Assembly: GCA_020055645.1 (NCBI GenBank)
Contig: CM034549.1
Coordinates: 13,592,430-13,656,429 of the forward strand
Source: Tomocerus qinae
Lineage: Eukaryota; Arthropoda; Collembola; Entomobryomorpha; Tomoceridae
Length of the DNA: 64,000 bases
Reading direction: 5' to 3'
Shown here: positions 23,212 to 32,483 of the stretch, piece by piece
How positions within the stretch are numbered: the first letter of the stretch is position 1
How the letters are laid out: the number at the start of each line of letters is the position of its first letter
Notes under the pieces: generated by a model
Told to the model about the DNA's origin: nothing
Databases searched by the model: none
Seen by the model: the letters and a program-made list of their open reading frames with translations, nothing else
Position numbers and translations under genes: made by a program

Positions 23212-23973
23212 CTAAATCCTAGTGTCGTGAACAGAACCTTTCCATTTAGCAACTACATTGGTAAATTCCAAATTGGGTTTGCAAACTGCCTGGACATTTA
23301 TAGAGAATTTTCCTTTCCGATTTCTGAACACTTCTGCATCCATGCCTCCAGGGCTGACTATTGTCACGTGAGTACAGTCTATTGCGCCTGTTATGCCTGC
23401 AAATTTGTGATTTGTAATGTAATATTGTACTTGCAAAATATTTTAAAACAATTGTAAAGTAGTATTTAAATATTATGATTACTAAAAAAACTAACCAGGA
23501 AATCCGCCAAGTCTGAAAAAGTCGTCTCTTATTTGTGCAGCTTCACCAAAAGTTGGATACTTTATAAAATGATTTCTTAGTGAGGCAATTATTCTGCTAA
23601 CATTTTTCACAATTCTGTGAACGCTTGGCTGAGAAACTTTAATTGTATCACTTATTACAGTTTGAAATGCTCCAGTAGCATAGAATCGTAGAGCTACGTG
23701 TAGCTGTAAAATAGGTGGAAGTTGAGATCCGTGTGCACATAATAACTCATCTTTTACCAATAAAAATATTTTATGTGCCACAACGTCTTTGGAAAATCGA
23801 AATCGAATAGTAAATTCGTAATCACTGTACAATTCTAATGGATTTTCCTTGTCCTTAAAACGATTTGTGCGTAAATTATTTCCATAATATACCCTCCTAA
23901 CTCTCTCTCCACTCTTTCCATAACGTATGCAATAGAATTTACAAAGTATGCAATAGCTGAAACCGAAAATCAC
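23212..23973 (-). pseudogene. PIF/Harbinger (HARBI1-like) transposase, truncated
   Basis: Two exons on the minus strand, 23496-23973 and 23212-23396, join within FFRLGGFPG/ITGAIDCTH. The family course is clear: YSDYEFTIRFRFSKDVV, helix-turn-helix-like SQPSVHRIVKNVSRI, then GAIDCTHVTIVSPGG with the first catalytic Asp, FRNRKGKFSINVQAVC, and WKGSVHDTRI with the second Asp. The frame then ends at the junction with the DUF7869 copy, so the third acidic residue is missing and the protein cannot be active. Harbinger transposases normally need a partner Myb-like protein; none is seen. Intron and frame are otherwise intact, so the truncation may be the only lesion. Confidence 0.85.
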
Positions 23974-24008
23974 TGGCCTGTTTACAGGAAAATTAGTCGT
24001 AAAACGAT

Positions 24009-24056
24009 CAAGTGAAGTACCAAGGTAGCATTTGAGCTACCTTGGTACTTCACTTG
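24009..24056. repeat. Perfect 21-bp inverted repeat with 6-nt loop
   Basis: CAAGTGAAGTACCAAGGTAG (24009 on, 21 bp) is matched exactly by its inverse at 24036-24056 across the loop ATTTGA. Pairing extends one base outward. It could be a transposon end or a small hairpin RNA; no transcript data. Confidence 0.9.
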
Positions 24057-24762
24057 AAATTGCTTCTCCAAGTTAGCATTTTATGAACCTTGAATACGAC
24101 TTATAACTTCAAGTCTAGATTTTACCAAGTGAAGTTTAGTTTCAAGTCTGAGTAGCGATGTAGAATTCGACTGTTAGTGCTGGAGTCGTTTTGAATATAC
24201 AATACAAGTACCCTATCAACCCAAATGAACTTATACAAAGCACCCAAGGATTATTTAGGGGAAGGTTCGGACACTAGCTGTTATTTTTACATTTTTATTG
24301 CTAATGGCGATGTGACGTCAGTCGAAGTCAAATTTCCTAACCCCAAAGGGGAGTAGTACGTAAATCCCCTTTAAAGTTAGTTGCAGGATTTTGGCAATAA
24401 CTTGTGACTGGGCCATACTATTGTCTTAAAAGTGGTCTCAATGGATTTCTAGGAGCCCATTTGCTATTTTGACAAACTTTTCTCTACTTTAGTATAGTCG
24501 CTTTACTTGCTAATACTATGCATATAACCTTTAGAACTTTAGGCGGGTTAGAAGGATAAGGAGGATGCGGATGAGGACAACGAAGAATGGTGAAGTAAAT
24601 TAGTGAACAAATTGGTGAATTCAACACTATAAAGAATAATAAAGGTTTATGTAACGAAACAAACTTAATACAAACTATTCATAAAATACCTATATTAATA
24701 CAGACTACCGACTAGAACATTTACACCTTTTCCTTCCGACTCTTAAAAAACTGGGTGTTTTT

Positions 24763-25508
24763 TCATCGTTTTGCACAGCTTTCTCTTTTTTGATATAGTG
24801 TTTTGACTTTAATCTTTAATCGTATGTTCAGGAACTCTTTTACGATGTTAACTTCTAAGGAAGGGTCATGTCTCAAAAATCTTTCTTGGAGTTTAGCTGT
24901 AATTTGCTCAACATTTTTATACTTTTCGTAATACATATTAAACATTGACTCACATTTTTTGATATTATCTACCATAATAGAATTAGGAACTAATAGTCCT
25001 CCTCTGGATAACATGTGAATCCAACTATACTGATCGCTTATATTAGAAACACTATCAGTTGGTTGGCCATATATCCCTAACCGTTTTTTCATTAACTTCC
25101 ATGCAATATATCCGGCCAAATACTCCAATGAACCGTCTGTAGGATATGTATTTTCAGTGTGGCTTTCCAAGTGAAGCGTTCTATCTACGGGGTCCTCATA
25201 TGGCGAACTTCCAAGCGAAGCATTTTCATGCCCAGTGTTACTAGTTTCAAATGAAATTTTATTTCTTGAAATCAATTCAGCTTTTACATAATTGTCACCC
25301 TCATCAAATTCTGAATTAGTCCCTCGTGGAATGAAGTCAAAGACCAAAATGTGGAATTTTCAATATGACTACTAAAGAATAGGGTTCGAAGAATTTTTAA
25401 AACACTATTGTATGGGTGTAGGACCAGTGGTCTCAGATCCTTAGGGAATTTCCAAAAAAAGTTACTGGCAAATATGATAGTCGAGAAATCATTTTCGTTT
25501 CCATGCAC
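24763..25508 (-). pseudogene. P-element/THAP9-like transposase, C-terminal remnant
   Basis: The minus-strand frame 24763-25347 (194 codons) has the motifs LEYLAGYIAWKLMKKRLG and SWIHMLSRGGLLVPNS, typical of the C-terminal region of P-type/THAP9 transposases. A second frame, 25284-25508 (FPKDLRPLVLHPYNSVLKIL), overlaps it in another phase and may be the previous exon or the upstream part after a frameshift. No THAP domain, GTP-binding region or terminal repeats were found, so this is a fragment. Assignment rests on the two motifs. Confidence 0.6.
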
Positions 25509-25656
25509 CTGGGCTTTAAATTAATTAAAAAAATATTAAAATAATTTAATTACGGGGTAGTGGACTTTAAAAACGAAGGTGCACTTTTGGTTTTCAACAA
25601 GGAAGATAGACTGTAGTACCACAATACCTGAGTAGACATATGAAAAAGTGCCTGAA

Positions 25657-27496
25657 CCAAGGTGGGCTTAATTTCTATAGCAATACATTTATCGTAGATA
25701 CACAGGTGAGGAAAGGACTCTATACTACCATTGAAATGATACGTATAAACTCTGGGACTGATCGTCCCAGCTCATGGTACCAATCCAAATTCAGTTAGGA
25801 AAATGTTATGAACTCATTTTCATTAGAATGATCACAGAGATACCATACAAAGTGATAGTCATTTAGTTTCCAAATTAATTTGAAGTACTTAAGGTTCAGG
25901 GGTGGTTCAAAATACGGGGAAATTCAATGAGGGGCAGGTAATGGGGAAGTATCTATGGCTACGATTTAAAATACACAGAGCCATAGAAATTTACTCTATG
26001 ACAATACAGCAAAATGAATAGGGCATAAAAGTGACGATTTTTTTGGGAAACTTGGATCTAGTCCGAGAATATTGGTCGTAGAAAGACGAAGTTGGTCTCT
26101 AAAAACGCAGAAAATGTCAATTTATAGCAGCTTGCACTTAGATTCCTAATTTTTACCTCTGGTTACGAGATATTAAATAAAATGCAATAACTCGCAAACG
26201 AAGGTAAAAGGTAGAAATCTAAGTGCAAGCTGCTATAAATTGACATTTTCTGCGTTTTTAGAGACCAACTTGGTCTTTCTACGACCAATATTCTCGGACT
26301 AGATCCAAGTTTCCCAAAAAAAGTTAAGAGCGAATATGATAGTCAAGCCCGATCGTCATTAGAAACCATACCTACCTCTTAATACCTATGTAACGAGATT
26401 AACGTAAAATTTTCAACAAATTAAACTCACGATATGCATGGAACACTATGCAATGGAACACGCAACAATTGCAATCATGGAAATCTGAAATCCCATTGGC
26501 AAAATGCATCCACCAATGAAAAGAGACTTTAACCTCGTTCTTTGACAATTTCAAGTCCCTAAATGCTAAAGTACAAATATATAGAGGTGGAAATTCTGAG
26601 AACTTAACTAATGGGTTTCAGAAATAATTAAATAAATAATAAAATTCTCGTTCCCTACATGTCCTCGTCCATACTCCACTCCACTCACTCCAACTCGAGC
26701 CTCACTGGGCAGCGGGGCAGGTGCTAAGTTTTTATAATCCACAGTACAACTGGACTCATTGGCCCCCTAACCCACAAACAAATTCCTGAGGAATTTCATT
26801 CTGAAATCGATATTAATCTACTTAATCTACAACATTTCAACCAGCCGGCCCTTTTAGTCACTGCATGGTTAACAAAGATTTTCAACCGGAGTCCAGCCTC
26901 AGCTCCGGGGCAATGGGAAGTTGCGTAATTTTCATGATCATCAGTCTCATTCTCAGTTCCTCCAAACTCATTGACTTGACCCCATGTGCACCTCTATCAT
27001 AGATTAACTTCTTGAGGAAGTTCAATCTGAAATCGGCACTTTTAAATTATAAATGCGACACCTAAATAAGCAGTCAACGAATCCATTAACTGAAAAGCCT
27101 AGGATATATTTGACTGAGGAAGTTCCACCAAAAAAATTTAATTTTTTAGCCTCGAGCCACCGAAAGCTCAGAATAATAAAATCATGTAAAGATAAATGCA
27201 ATTTACCGACGCCAAAATTAGCGAGGTTCGCTTTTAAAACTTGGAAAATAAAATACGAGCAGAAGGGCTACCTTTTTTAACACTTGACAGCACACGTACA
27301 GCCTAACCATCGCTAATTCTAGCAATGGACAATAGTAGACGCCTTAATACGCATACAAGGAATCTAAGATGGGAACGGGAATGCTGGGACAAAAATTCAT
27401 ATTTTTGTCCCAGAATTTGTCCCCCGAAATAATGGTCCTTTCCCCACCTGTGTATAAGCAAAACAAGCGTCACTATAGAAATTTAGCCCACCTTGG
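25657..27496. mobile_element. Non-autonomous inverted-repeat element, 1.84 kb
   Basis: The left end reads CCAAGGTGGGCTTAATTTCT and the right end is its inverse (AGAAATTTAGCCCACCTTGG). A second inner match, ACACAGGTGAGGAAAGGAC versus GTCCTTTCCCCACCTGTGT, puts the arms at roughly 90 bp. CCTGAA is duplicated at 25651-25656 and 27497-27502. The interior has no transposase; it holds the foldback at 26038-26322. Confidence 0.65.
26038..26322. repeat. Foldback element 1, arms about 135 bp
   Basis: The left arm starting TTTTTGGGAAACTTGGATCT is the near-perfect inverse of the right arm ending AGATCCAAGTTTCCCAAAAA. The loop is about 10-15 bases of A/T. The right flank GCGAATATGATAGTCAAG resembles the flank of foldback 2 (40031-40347) and a stand-alone segment near 25455-25500. 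Confidence 0.9.
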
Positions 27497-27502
27497 CCTG
27501 AA

Positions 27503-28185
27503 CTATGACGTCTTGACGATCATGACGACTCAGAATACTTGAATGGATTATACGAATAACCTGTAAACTCAGAAGTTAGATAAATTATGAAAAATCTCTC
27601 TTGACAACAAAACTTATTATGAAAAACCAGGGACCCGAAAGTCAATATGCATTCTATCGCAAATGACAAACCCCAGTTTATGCAGTTGCAGTTGACCTTA
27701 GAAGTCGATTTCGGAGATGGCAAGGATGTCTTACAGCCATAATTGTGTATAAATGGCCTAATAATCACATTTTATTTCGTCAGATTTTATTTTGGAATTT
27801 TGGGGAAAATTGGCATTTACCTCCTATGTAGCCTCACTCAATGTAGCTTTGTTTTTAGTCCTATTGTTCGTTCAGAAAAATTGGAAAGTTCAAAATCTGA
27901 AGGTTTTTTGGCATATTTAAATGTTACCATGGTTATTTAGATTTTGTCTTCAGTGAAATAAAATATACCAGTAAACTAAGATTTCAAAATGATCAACATG
28001 TAAAAGGTCACGCAGGACTATCTAATTTTCCTTAACGAACAGTAGTATGGTGCACAAAATTTCGAATCTGACTAAGAAATGGAACATGTTGGTTGGTATC
28101 TTGTTTCAATATTATACTTGAGCTGAATTTAGAGGGCGCAATCTCGTTTTCTTTAATCCCGTTTCCTCTAAAAATGATTGATTCC
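27503..28185. other. Unassigned spacer
   Basis: No supported gene or repeat, up to the target site of the Merlin-type element. Confidence 0.5.
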
Positions 28186-28364
28186 AAATAACCGGTTGAA
28201 GTAAGACAGTGGTGGCAGAGCAGGAGCAGGAGTAGGATCAGGATCAGAAGTAGGAGCAGGGAGCAGGAGCAGGAGCAGGGAGCAGGCAAAATGAGCAGGA
28301 GTAGGAGCAAGAGCAGATGAAAGAGCAGGGAGCAGAAGCAAAATAACTTTACTGTTAACCTCCC

Positions 28365-28740
28365 TCAATAACCTCCCTCAATAACCTCCCCTATTAACCT
28401 CCCCTATTAACCTCCCATATTAACCTCCCCTATTAACCTCACCGATTAACCTCCTCTATTCAGCACCCCTATATTTATCCCCTACTAACATCTCATAATA
28501 TATGGTTTTTAAGGGTTTTCCTTCCCTTTTCAATATTATAACGTGGTTTTTGAGGGTTTTCCTTCCCTTTTCAATATTGTAACGTGGTTTTTGAGGATTT
28601 TCCTTCCTTTTTCAATATTCTAATGTGGTTTTTAAGGATTTTCCTTCCCTTTTCAATATTTTAATATGGTTTTTAAGGGTTTTCCTTCCCTTTGCAATAC
28701 AATAACTTGGTTTTTGAGTGTTTCTTTCCCAGTGTTGTTT
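28365..28740. repeat. Left arrays of the Merlin-type element
   Basis: A run of CCTCCCCTATTAA units (28365-28460) is followed by about six 41-bp units beginning GGTTTTTAAGGGTTTTCCTT (28502-28740). Both have inverse counterparts at the right end (31775-32290). Confidence 0.9.
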
Positions 28741-28744
28741 TATG

Positions 28745-29248
28745 TCATGATTTAATCTGTTCTGTCCGATTAATGCATCTTTTGGTGTCTTTTAAGATTG
28801 TCCAATCTGGAGAATGTTTTATTACACATTTTGCAGTTAAAACTTTTTTTAACATGTACTTTTTGTATATGTCGTTATGTCGATAGTTTGCCATCGGATA
28901 TTTAAAAGTTTTATCAAATTTTGAGCAGTATTTATAACTATCCTTTATATTCAAGGACTGCATCGTGGTTTCTTCTTCCTCTGGAGGTGTTCCTGGAGAC
29001 GTTTCTTCGGGTGTTTCAGGGGTGCTACCTACAAGATTCAACCTTTCGTCTTCCAAAAACATAACAATCGCTTGGGCCGTAATTGTTTCACCGCTTTCTT
29101 CTTCACAAATAGGACAAATGAAGCGATTGTCCTCTGTATGAATAATGCAGCTATCATGTACATAATGTTCAAAACAAGAGTCAGAATTTATCCTTACAAC
29201 TGTGTAAAACATTGACAATTGGCATACCAGACACAAAGGCGGGGCCAT
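28745..29248 (-). CDS. RING-like plus C2H2 zinc-finger protein of the Merlin-type element
   Basis: This 167-codon minus-strand frame starts MAPPLCLVCQLSM. The N-terminal half has CLVC, CFEHYVHDSC and CPIC, a RING-H2-like spacing of zinc ligands (residues 6-50). An acidic Pro/Glu/Thr linker follows (TPETPEETSPGTPPEEEE), then a decayed C2H2 finger (YCSKFDKTFKYP, second Cys replaced by Phe). In the next frame, just past a run of seven A's, an intact last finger is readable (CKMCNKTFSRLDNLKRHQKM then H), so a single-base indel seems to have cut the protein. It transcribes toward the left end, mirroring the gene at 31253. DNA binding or ubiquitin-ligase activity would be inference. It shares its upstream array (29335-29480) with the transposase, as a divergent pair. 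Confidence 0.65.
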   Translation of the reverse strand: MAPPLCLVCQLSMFYTVVRINSDSCFEHYVHDSCIIHTEDNRFICPICEEESGETITAQAIVMFLEDERLNLVGSTPETPEETSPGTPPEEEETTMQSLNIKDSYKYCSKFDKTFKYPMANYRHNDIYKKYMLKKVLTAKCVIKHSPDWTILKDTKRCINRTEQIKS

Positions 29249-29334
29249 TTTTAAATGTAGCTAATGTAGATTTGAATGAGAATCTTCAAAAAAGCAATGC
29301 AGCAGAAAATTAATGCTTAGGGCTAACACAGGAG

Positions 29335-29480
29335 ATTAATATAGGAGGTTAATACGGGAGGTGAATACGGGAGGTTAATACGGGAGGTTAATACTGGAGG
29401 TTAATTCAGGAGGTTAATTCAGGAGGTTAATACTGGAGGTTAATTCAGGAGGTTAATTAATTTAGGAGGTTAGCTTTAGA
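29335..29480. repeat. GGAGGTTAAT array between divergent genes
   Basis: About nine units of roughly 15 bp (GGGAGGTTAATAC and GGAGGTTAATTCA variants) fill the gap between the divergent zinc-finger and transposase genes, where a shared promoter would be expected. Confidence 0.85.
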
Positions 29481-29592
29481 GGTTGATTCCGAAGAACATT
29501 GTTGGATATTATTTAACGTGTTATTAATACATTTATGATCGTTAACGGACTAAGTTGCAATAGCAGTAACCTAATTATCAAATATTTTAATC

Positions 29593-30603
29593 ATGCCTGA
29601 GTTAAATAGAGACGACGTTATTGCATTGTTTAATTCAGATGCTTTCGAAAGGCAATGGTTCCAAAAAGTGTGCGATAAGGATAGTGCATTCAGTTTTGCA
29701 CAGCATACAGGATTAATTAATTTAGCTATCCCCCCTCGATGTCAGTGCGGAAGAATAAAACGGTTAACGCAGAGAGCCGACAGAATAAATAGCGAAAGTA
29801 AAGGCTACCAGTGGGTGTGCTCATCTGAAATAGGAATTCCGAGATGCAGGATAAGAGTGTCTGTGCTTGACAATACGTTTTTCAATCACGCTAAGCTACA
29901 ATTCCGTGTCATTTTAGATCTCACCTTGCATTGGTTCTTGGGCACAAATGTAACGAAAGCTGCGGGACTAACTGGTGTGTCAAAAGAGGCAGCCATTGAC
30001 TGTTACAGCTATTGTCGACAAGTAAGCTTTAATGTCATAGAGAACCAAGACATTTGCGTAGGTGGTGAAGGCTTAACCGTAGAAATAGATGAGACTCACT
30101 TGTACACAAGAAACTTTCATAGGGGGAGACTCTTGGCTAGCGAGCAGTATTGGGTGTTTGGTGGAATCTGTAGGGAAACAAAAGAATGTTTTGCAACCCT
30201 TGTGCCAGACAGAAGCGGAGCTACACTATGGCCTATTATATATCGTAAAATTGCCCCTGGAACCACTATTATCAGTGATACTGCTCGAGTTTACCAAAAT
30301 TTGCACAGAGCCCCTTTATATTTTGAACACCATCGTGTAAACCATAGTCTAAACTTTGTTGACCCAGTAAATCCAGACATTCACACAAACACAGTAGAAC
30401 GACAATGGGGTTTGCTTAAAAAAGGAATAACTGGCTTTGGTGGTGAACTTTCAATGCAGCAATACATATTTGAGTGGATGTATAGAAGGCAGTTTACGGC
30501 TGTTCAAACGGACAGGGAAAGAAGAACGCTAGGAAAGCAGTTTAAAGTGTTTGTAGAACACATAGCCCAAGTGTTCCCCGGTCCTTATAAAACTGGAATA
30601 TAA
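29593..30603 (+). CDS. ISXO2/IS1595-like DDE transposase (Merlin superfamily)
   Basis: The frame is 336 residues and intact. A zinc-ribbon-like set lies near the front (C50-x-C52 in PPRCQCGRIKR, C76 and C85 in GYQWVCSSEIGIPRC). The catalytic core follows with D166 in VEIDETHLYTRNF, D229 in TIISDTARVY and E269 in HTNTVERQWGLLKKGI, the ISXO2-like pattern. It would cut and join the GGTTGAAG ends in the nucleus. The start codon follows the GGAGGTTAAT array by about 110 bases, and the stop is followed within 40 bases by a 41-bp array. All catalytic residues present suggest the protein could still be active. Confidence 0.9.
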   Translation: MPELNRDDVIALFNSDAFERQWFQKVCDKDSAFSFAQHTGLINLAIPPRCQCGRIKRLTQRADRINSESKGYQWVCSSEIGIPRCRIRVSVLDNTFFNHAKLQFRVILDLTLHWFLGTNVTKAAGLTGVSKEAAIDCYSYCRQVSFNVIENQDICVGGEGLTVEIDETHLYTRNFHRGRLLASEQYWVFGGICRETKECFATLVPDRSGATLWPIIYRKIAPGTTIISDTARVYQNLHRAPLYFEHHRVNHSLNFVDPVNPDIHTNTVERQWGLLKKGITGFGGELSMQQYIFEWMYRRQFTAVQTDRERRTLGKQFKVFVEHIAQVFPGPYKTGI

Positions 30604-30639
30604 TTGTCAACCTTCCATCAGCAATGGGAAGAAAAATCC

Positions 30640-30985
30640 TCAAAAACAAAGTTATTGTATTGCAAAGGGAAGGAAAATCCTTAAAAACCACTTTAAAATA
30701 TTGAAAAGGGAAGGAAAATCCTTAAAAACCACTTTAAAATATTGAAAAGGGAAGGAAAATCCTTAAAAACCACTTTAAAATATTGAAAAGGGAAGGAAAA
30801 TCCTTAAAAACCACGTTAAAATATTGAAAAGGGAAGGAAAATCCTTAAAAACCACGTTAAAATATTGAAAAGGGAAGGAAAATCCTTAAAAACCATATTG
30901 AAAAGGGAAGGAAAACCTTTAAAAACTACGTTAAAATATTTAAAAGTGAAGGAAAACACTCAAAAATCATGTTAAAGCATTTATT
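30640..30985. repeat. 41-bp array after the transposase gene
   Basis: About eight units of GGGAAGGAAAATCCTTAAAA plus ACCACTTTAAAATATTGAAA. The orientation relative to the upstream gene is the same as in the other two 41-bp arrays. Confidence 0.9.
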
Positions 30986-31190
30986 AACCTCCAGTATTAA
31001 CCTCCTGAATTAACTTCCAGTATTAACCTCCTGGATTAACCTCCAGTATTGACCTCCAGTATTAACCTCCTGAATTAACCTCCTGAATTAACCTCCAGTA
31101 TTAACCTCCTGAATTTAACCTCCAGTATTAACCTCCTGAATTAACCTCCAGTATTATCCTCCTGTATTAATCTCCTTGTATTGATCTTCT
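30986..31190. repeat. ATTAACCTCC array before the right accessory gene
   Basis: About 13 units of ATTAACCTCCTGA and ATTAACCTCCAGT type. Read in the direction of the accessory gene, this is the same orientation as the array upstream of the left accessory gene. Confidence 0.85.
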
Positions 31191-31252
31191 GTTCTGTCTC
31201 CTATATTGTAAATTTCAAATTAATTCTAAAATCTATAAAAGCTTTTCTAAAT

Positions 31253-31760
31253 ATGGAAGCTGATTTACAATTCATCCGGTTGGAGAAAGAAGAAATTCGG
31301 AAAGAAAGGGAAGACCTTAGAAAGGAGAGAGAGGACATAAGAATGGAAAGAGAAGCCCTGAGAAAAGAAAAAGAACTATTAAGGTACGAAAGAGACGAAA
31401 TCTACAAGCAATGGCAATGGGGAAATGAAGAAAATGAATATGTTGAGGAAAATTTACCAGAAGAGGGGTGTGAAACATATGACTGGGATGACAATTACAA
31501 CTACGATGACGTTGAAATGGCAGAGGGAAACAGCTCCCAAAGTATCCAGTCACCTGAGCGTCCAGACAATGTTCCTAACACCCCAGAAACGCCATTGACA
31601 TGCTCTACTTGTAAGAAGGTATTTACCCGACGTGACAACTTAAAGGCACACCAGGCAATACATTTAAGAACAGGGAAGAAATTCCATGCCTGCAATGCGA
31701 AAAAACTTTCGTAACATCACATAATCTTGGGCGTCATGTTCAACAGTTTCACGTTTAATA
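31253..31760 (+). CDS. Coiled-coil plus C2H2 zinc-finger protein of the Merlin-type element
   Basis: From ATG 31253 the protein opens with a highly charged heptad-like helix (KEREDLRKEREDIRMEREAL and on, residues 10-50). An acidic Asp/Glu/Tyr-rich stretch and a TPETP linker like that of the left gene follow, then a C2H2 finger, CSTCKKVFTRRDNLKAHQAI then H. The frame used ends at 31714. A second finger (CLQCEKTFVTSHNLGRHVQQ then FH) is readable in another frame to a stop at about 31760, so an indel near 31675 probably truncates it. The gene points outward to the right end and is the structural mirror of the left zinc-finger gene, but the N-terminal domain differs (coiled coil instead of RING). 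Confidence 0.65.
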
Positions 31761-31774
31761 ACCAACATTGAAAA

Positions 31775-32290
31775 GGGGTAAATATTGAAAAGGGAAGGAA
31801 ACCCTTAAAAACCACGTTAAAATATTGAAAAGGGAAGGAAATCCTTAAAAACCAGGTTAAAATATTGAATAGGGAAGGAAACCCTCAAAAACCACGTTAA
31901 AATGTTGAAAAGGGAAGGAAAACCCTCAAAAACCACGTTAAAATGTTGAAAAGGGAAGGAAAACCCTCAAAAACCATGTTAAAATGTTGAAAAGGGAAGG
32001 AAAACCCTCAAAAACCACGTTATAATATTGAAAAGGGAAGAAAAACCCTCAAAAACCACGTTACAATATTGAAAAGGGAAGGAAAACCCTTAAAAACCAC
32101 GTTAAAATATTGAAAAGGGAAGGAAAACTCTCAAAAACCATATATTATGAGATGTTCGTAGGGGATAAATATAGGGATGCTGAATAGGGGAGGTTAATCG
32201 GTGAGGTTAATAGGGGAGGTTAATATGGGAGGTTAATAGGGGAGGTTAATAGGGGAGGTTATTGAGGGAGGTTATTGAGGGAGGTTAACA
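31775..32290. repeat. Right arrays of the Merlin-type element
   Basis: About nine 41-bp units (31775-32150), then GGGGAGGTTAATA units (32180-32290), the inverse of the left arrays. They lead into the CTCCTGCTC-rich tip. Confidence 0.9.
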
Positions 32291-32483
32291 GTAAAGTTAT
32301 TTTGCTTCTGCTCCCTGCTCTTTCACCTGCTCTTGCTCCTACTCCTGCTCATTTTGCCTGCTCCCTGCTCCTGCTCCCTGCTCCTGCTCATTTTCCCTGC
32401 TCCTGCTCCCTGCTCCTACTCCTGATCCTGATCCTACTCCTGCTCCTGCTCTGCCACCACTGTCTTACTTCAACCAAATAACC

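Larger units (their letters stand above)
16281..23220 (+). pseudogene. Second DUF7869-like gene copy, split and truncated
   Basis: Pieces homologous to the first copy are scattered: 16281-16526 (N-terminal part, KLRRNSGLPYRGRNG), 16560-16890 (GNPLRQYLNSDLNISRMF, SDTCSKCDEIF, VLSVDLQA), 22809-23119 (VINIPKLTNSEQYYKRKYPC, MCLWHKIEGNRG, CSDRSSGQNNN) and 23189-23220 (QQKFLC). The middle exons with the GKHNNRP region are missing. The intron after VDLQA (donor GTATTA at about 16888, acceptor before 22809) has been inflated by DINE/HINE-like elements and an LTR fragment. The 3' end is cut off by the Harbinger remnant at about 23220, so the third catalytic residue is lost. It diverges well from copy 1, so the family has several lineages here. 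Confidence 0.75.
28194..32475 (+). mobile_element. Complete Merlin (ISXO2-type) transposon with accessory genes
   Basis: The ends are inverse copies: GGTTGAAGTAAGACAGTGGT at the left and ACCACTGTCTTACTTCAACC at the right. AAATAACC is duplicated directly at 28186-28193 and 32476-32483. An 8-bp duplication and GG-starting ends suit the Merlin superfamily, and the central transposase is of the ISXO2/IS1595 type that defines it. Beyond the tips, long inverted regions match in order: AGCAGG-rich block, CCTCCCCTATTAAC array, 41-bp array, then a zinc-finger gene on each side. At 4282 bp with three genes it is far larger than usual Merlin elements. Confidence 0.85.

Noticed and set aside
23212-25508. 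One composite transposon made of the Harbinger and P-like pieces
   Set aside because: The two transposases belong to different superfamilies and no shared ends frame them.
28032-28368. Leucine- and serine-rich frames at the left end of the Merlin-type element
   Set aside because: They are the translation of CTCCTGCTC-type tip repeats; the mirror copy at 32275-32481 gives the same.
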